Shown here: positions 13,703 to 13,951 of the stretch, piece by piece
How the letters are laid out: each line of letters starts with the position of its first letter
How positions within the stretch are numbered: position 1 is the first letter of the stretch
Assembly: GCA_031265345.1 (NCBI GenBank)
Contig: JAISCU010000126.1
Location: 1-13,951, forward strand
Direction: 5' to 3'
Length of the DNA stretch: 13,951 nt
DNA from: Bifidobacteriaceae bacterium
Lineage (GTDB): Bacteria; Actinomycetota; Actinomycetes; Actinomycetales; WQXJ01
Position numbers and translations under genes: made by a program
The notes under the pieces: generated by a model
Database searches by the model: none
What the model saw: the letters and a program-made list of their open reading frames with translations, nothing else
What the model was told of the DNA's origin: nothing

Positions 13703-13951
13703 TGCAGGTTGGCGGCGTTCGTGGTCGCCGGAGTCGTGCCACGAACCCCGTCAAGGCGCAATTCACGCCCGAACCGACCGCGAGGGGACCCGAAATGCAG
13801 GTTGACGGCGTTCGCGGTCGCCGCGGTCGTGCCACGAACCCCGTCGAGGCGCAATTCACGCCCGAACCCACGGCGCGGGACGGCCGCAGGCTCCGAAATG
13901 CAGGTGGTACGCGTTCGTGGTCGCCGGAGTCGAGCCACGCACACCGTCGAG
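13697..13951. repeat. Array of a ~79-bp stem-loop repeat, three copies
   Basis: Copies start at 13697, 13790 and 13893 with CCGAAATGCAGGT. The first two (13697-13775 and 13790-13868) agree at 74 of 79 bases; the third is cut by the window end and more diverged (about 51 of 59). Each has GTTCGYGG pairing with CCACGAAC (CCACGCAC in copy 3) around a 14-nt loop. The connecting sequence GGCGCGGGACGGCYGCRGGCT precedes copies 1 and 3. Spacings of 93 and 103 bp break any shared reading frame, so it is not a coding repeat. Confidence 0.8.

Noticed and set aside
13371..13871. Minus-strand frame with a repeated GVNCAxTGFVARxRRPRT peptide
   Set aside because: The peptide repeat only reflects the 93-bp DNA repeat; the next spacing is 103 bp, which breaks the frame, and there is no ribosome site or known domain.

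Overview
The window comes from a high-GC Gram-positive bacterium, most likely Actinomycetota. The evidence is very GC-rich third codon positions, GTG starts, short TANNNT -10 boxes placed directly before start codons (leaderless style), and a K+-independent membrane pyrophosphatase. No rRNA, tRNA, transposase or CRISPR array was found.

Layout. Bases 1-737 carry no convincing gene. They hold a 25-bp tandem repeat, two hairpin-like repeats and a dense cluster of DnaA boxes, including two perfect TTATCCACA, one TTATTCACA and two TTGTCCACA; this looks like a replication origin or another DnaA-binding locus. Next is a two-gene minus-strand operon, 738-2840: an alpha/beta hydrolase followed by an atypical NAD-dependent epimerase/reductase. 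The hydrolase contains two in-frame copies of a palindromic 39-bp DNA element. A plus-strand family 65 glycoside phosphorylase/hydrolase (3177-5708) converges on hppA, the proton-pumping pyrophosphatase (5970-8375, minus). Divergent from hppA is purD (8613-9869), followed by a 60-codon ORF resembling the tail of an antitoxin.

From 10116 to 11918 the minus strand carries a tight cluster read in the order purS, purQ, then a predicted toxin-antitoxin pair (RHH/DUF433-like antitoxin, DUF5615 PIN-like toxin) in the place where purL often sits. purC (12415-13314, minus) lies upstream of purS, separated by about 500 bp of repeats. The last 640 bp (13315-13951) are non-coding repeats: a 9+5-bp hairpin and three copies of a ~79-bp stem-loop unit spaced 93 and 103 bp apart.

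How the genes work together. PurD, PurS/PurQ and PurC cover three steps of de novo IMP synthesis (GAR synthesis, FGAM synthesis with an unseen PurL, SAICAR synthesis). HppA uses cytosolic pyrophosphate to pump protons. The GH65 enzyme would process an alpha-glucoside disaccharide; the usual beta-phosphoglucomutase partner is not in view.

The unusual content is in the repeats. A hairpin family appears at both ends of the window, a palindromic element lies inside a reading frame, and a DnaA-box cluster sits beside genes not normally found at an origin.
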